DNA from: Nymphaea colorata
Lineage: Eukaryota; Streptophyta; Magnoliopsida; Nymphaeales; Nymphaeaceae
Length of the DNA: 64,000 nucleotides
Direction: 5' to 3'
Assembly (NCBI RefSeq): GCF_008831285.2
Contig: NC_045138.2
Span: forward strand, 36,819,115 to 36,883,114
In this document: piece after piece, positions 63,016 through 64,000 of the stretch
Numbering within the stretch: the stretch's first letter is position 1
How the letters are laid out: each line of letters starts with the position of its first letter
Program-made: the position numbers and the translations under genes
Notes under the pieces: generated by a model
Seen by the model: the letters and a program-made list of their open reading frames with translations, nothing else
The model's database searches: none
What the model was told of the DNA's origin: nothing

Positions 63016-64000
63016 CTGCTGCATCAGATTTTGATAAATGGCGTTTGGTTTTAGGCTAAGTTATTCTTTGTATCCTTGGTTCCTGTATTATAATGTAACC
63101 CAGCATGCATGAACGCTCACCAGGTACCACAATGGAGATTGTTCATTTTTGTTATTAGCTGGACTGCGCATGATTATCGAAAAAAAGGGGCTCCTAGCAA
63201 AAGATTTCACTGCTTAAGATGTCCAAAAGGAGTATGTCACTCTACGAAGTCTCAGATACAAACCCCTTCAGGAAGGAATTTTAGGCTTTTAGAACGGGAT
63301 CAGAATCAAATCAGCCTCCTTACAAAATTGTAGGGGATGTTAGAAAAGGAAAATCAGACACGTGTTACCGCTCATTTAATGATAATGTCAAAGCAGGTTT
63401 CGGAAATCGGTACATACACCTACTCTTAGATGTGTGTTTGCTGACAAACGACGACCCATATTGTTGCAATGCATAAAAAAGGTGAAGCTGAAGATATAGG
63501 TTCTTTTTCCCATTAATCTCTCCATGACACTTCGGAATCAACGTGGGCGAGGTTTTTGAACATTATTCTCTCTCCATTTTGCTGTAATATGTTCTTTCGT
63601 CTGTCTATAGATGAGGCAAATTCACCGTAGGAATTGTCGGAATATGACTTGGTGGGTGGACGACGGTTTATTACTTTTGTCTAGCGCCGTGTTTTGAGTG
63701 TGTGTTTTACTGTTCCATTTCATTGGACTATTTTTTTGAAAATCTTCAGATTCATAAGGGGATTGTCGCAAGGTATAAAGTTTGGTACAGCTGTGTAAGA
63801 TCGTAGGTTTGCAAGCTGAGAAAGAGGAGGATCCTGTGAGAAGATAATAGAGTCTACCCGCAAACTGCGTGTAACAAATAGTATACTGAAGAATGAGCGT
63901 CTACGGTTAGGAGATCACACACTCGAAGAGCTATTTATTTAACAGAAACAAAAACCTGTGTGCGAGATAAAATTGTCGGAAACAGAAGGTGCGAGGGTTG
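63016..64000. other. IMP4 3' region and right-hand flank
   Basis: The first part is the IMP4 3' untranslated region. The rest has no supported gene; one plus-strand frame at 63109-63333 (74 codons) has no recognisable feature. Confidence 0.5.

Overview
The window is nuclear DNA of a flowering plant. Genes are split by many short-to-medium GT-AG introns, introns and spacers are AT-rich, microsatellites are abundant, and every recognisable protein is a plant ortholog, including a GPI-anchored early-nodulin-like phytocyanin and a plant-type MED26. I cannot name the species from the sequence. There are no operons, CRISPR arrays, prophages or convincing tRNA or rRNA genes.

Layout, left to right. 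(1) 1-5754, minus strand: the first nine coding exons (359 codons) of the proteasome adaptor ECM29; the gene runs off the left edge. (2) 6541-8640, minus strand: a partial tandem copy of ECM29 exons 2-6 with introns, lying upstream of the true first exon and decayed at splice sites. (3) 9279-11690, minus strand: a two-exon ENODL/phytocyanin gene encoding 226 aa. (4) About 11.7-18.5 kb: a gene-poor stretch with a hAT-like non-autonomous element and a long (AT)n tract. (5) 18524-25477, plus: nuclear mRNA cap guanine-N7 methyltransferase, 13 exons, 374 aa. (6) 26811-31506, plus: a HIRAN/SNF2/RING ATPase (SMARCA3-like 1, HLTF/RAD5 family), 3 exons, 908 aa. (7) About 31.5-47.4 kb: a 16 kb spacer with repeat elements, short tandem duplications and a few orphan exon-like fragments. 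(8) 47465-50117, plus: a MED26-type Mediator subunit, 9 exons, 434 aa. (9) About 50.1-57.3 kb: spacer. (10) 57674-63015, plus: IMP4, the U3 snoRNP Brix protein, 9 coding exons, 292 aa, with an intron in its 5' leader and a hAT-like element in intron 7.

The genes are independent housekeeping loci: proteasome quality control, mRNA capping, DNA-damage tolerance or chromatin remodelling, RNA polymerase II Mediator, and 18S rRNA processing, plus one cell-surface glycoprotein. From memory, SMARCA3-like 1 and MED26b have adjacent Arabidopsis locus numbers (At5g05130 and At5g05140), so their order here looks like an old conserved gene pair now separated by repeats.

Exon models come from reading splice sites by eye and checking phase; each model closes into one continuous frame. 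The most unusual things are the partial ECM29 duplication, an orphan terminal-exon-like frame inside IMP4 intron 7, three hAT-like elements with nearly matching 8-bp target duplications, and isolated exon-like fragments in the 16 kb spacer. I found no clearly new biological system.
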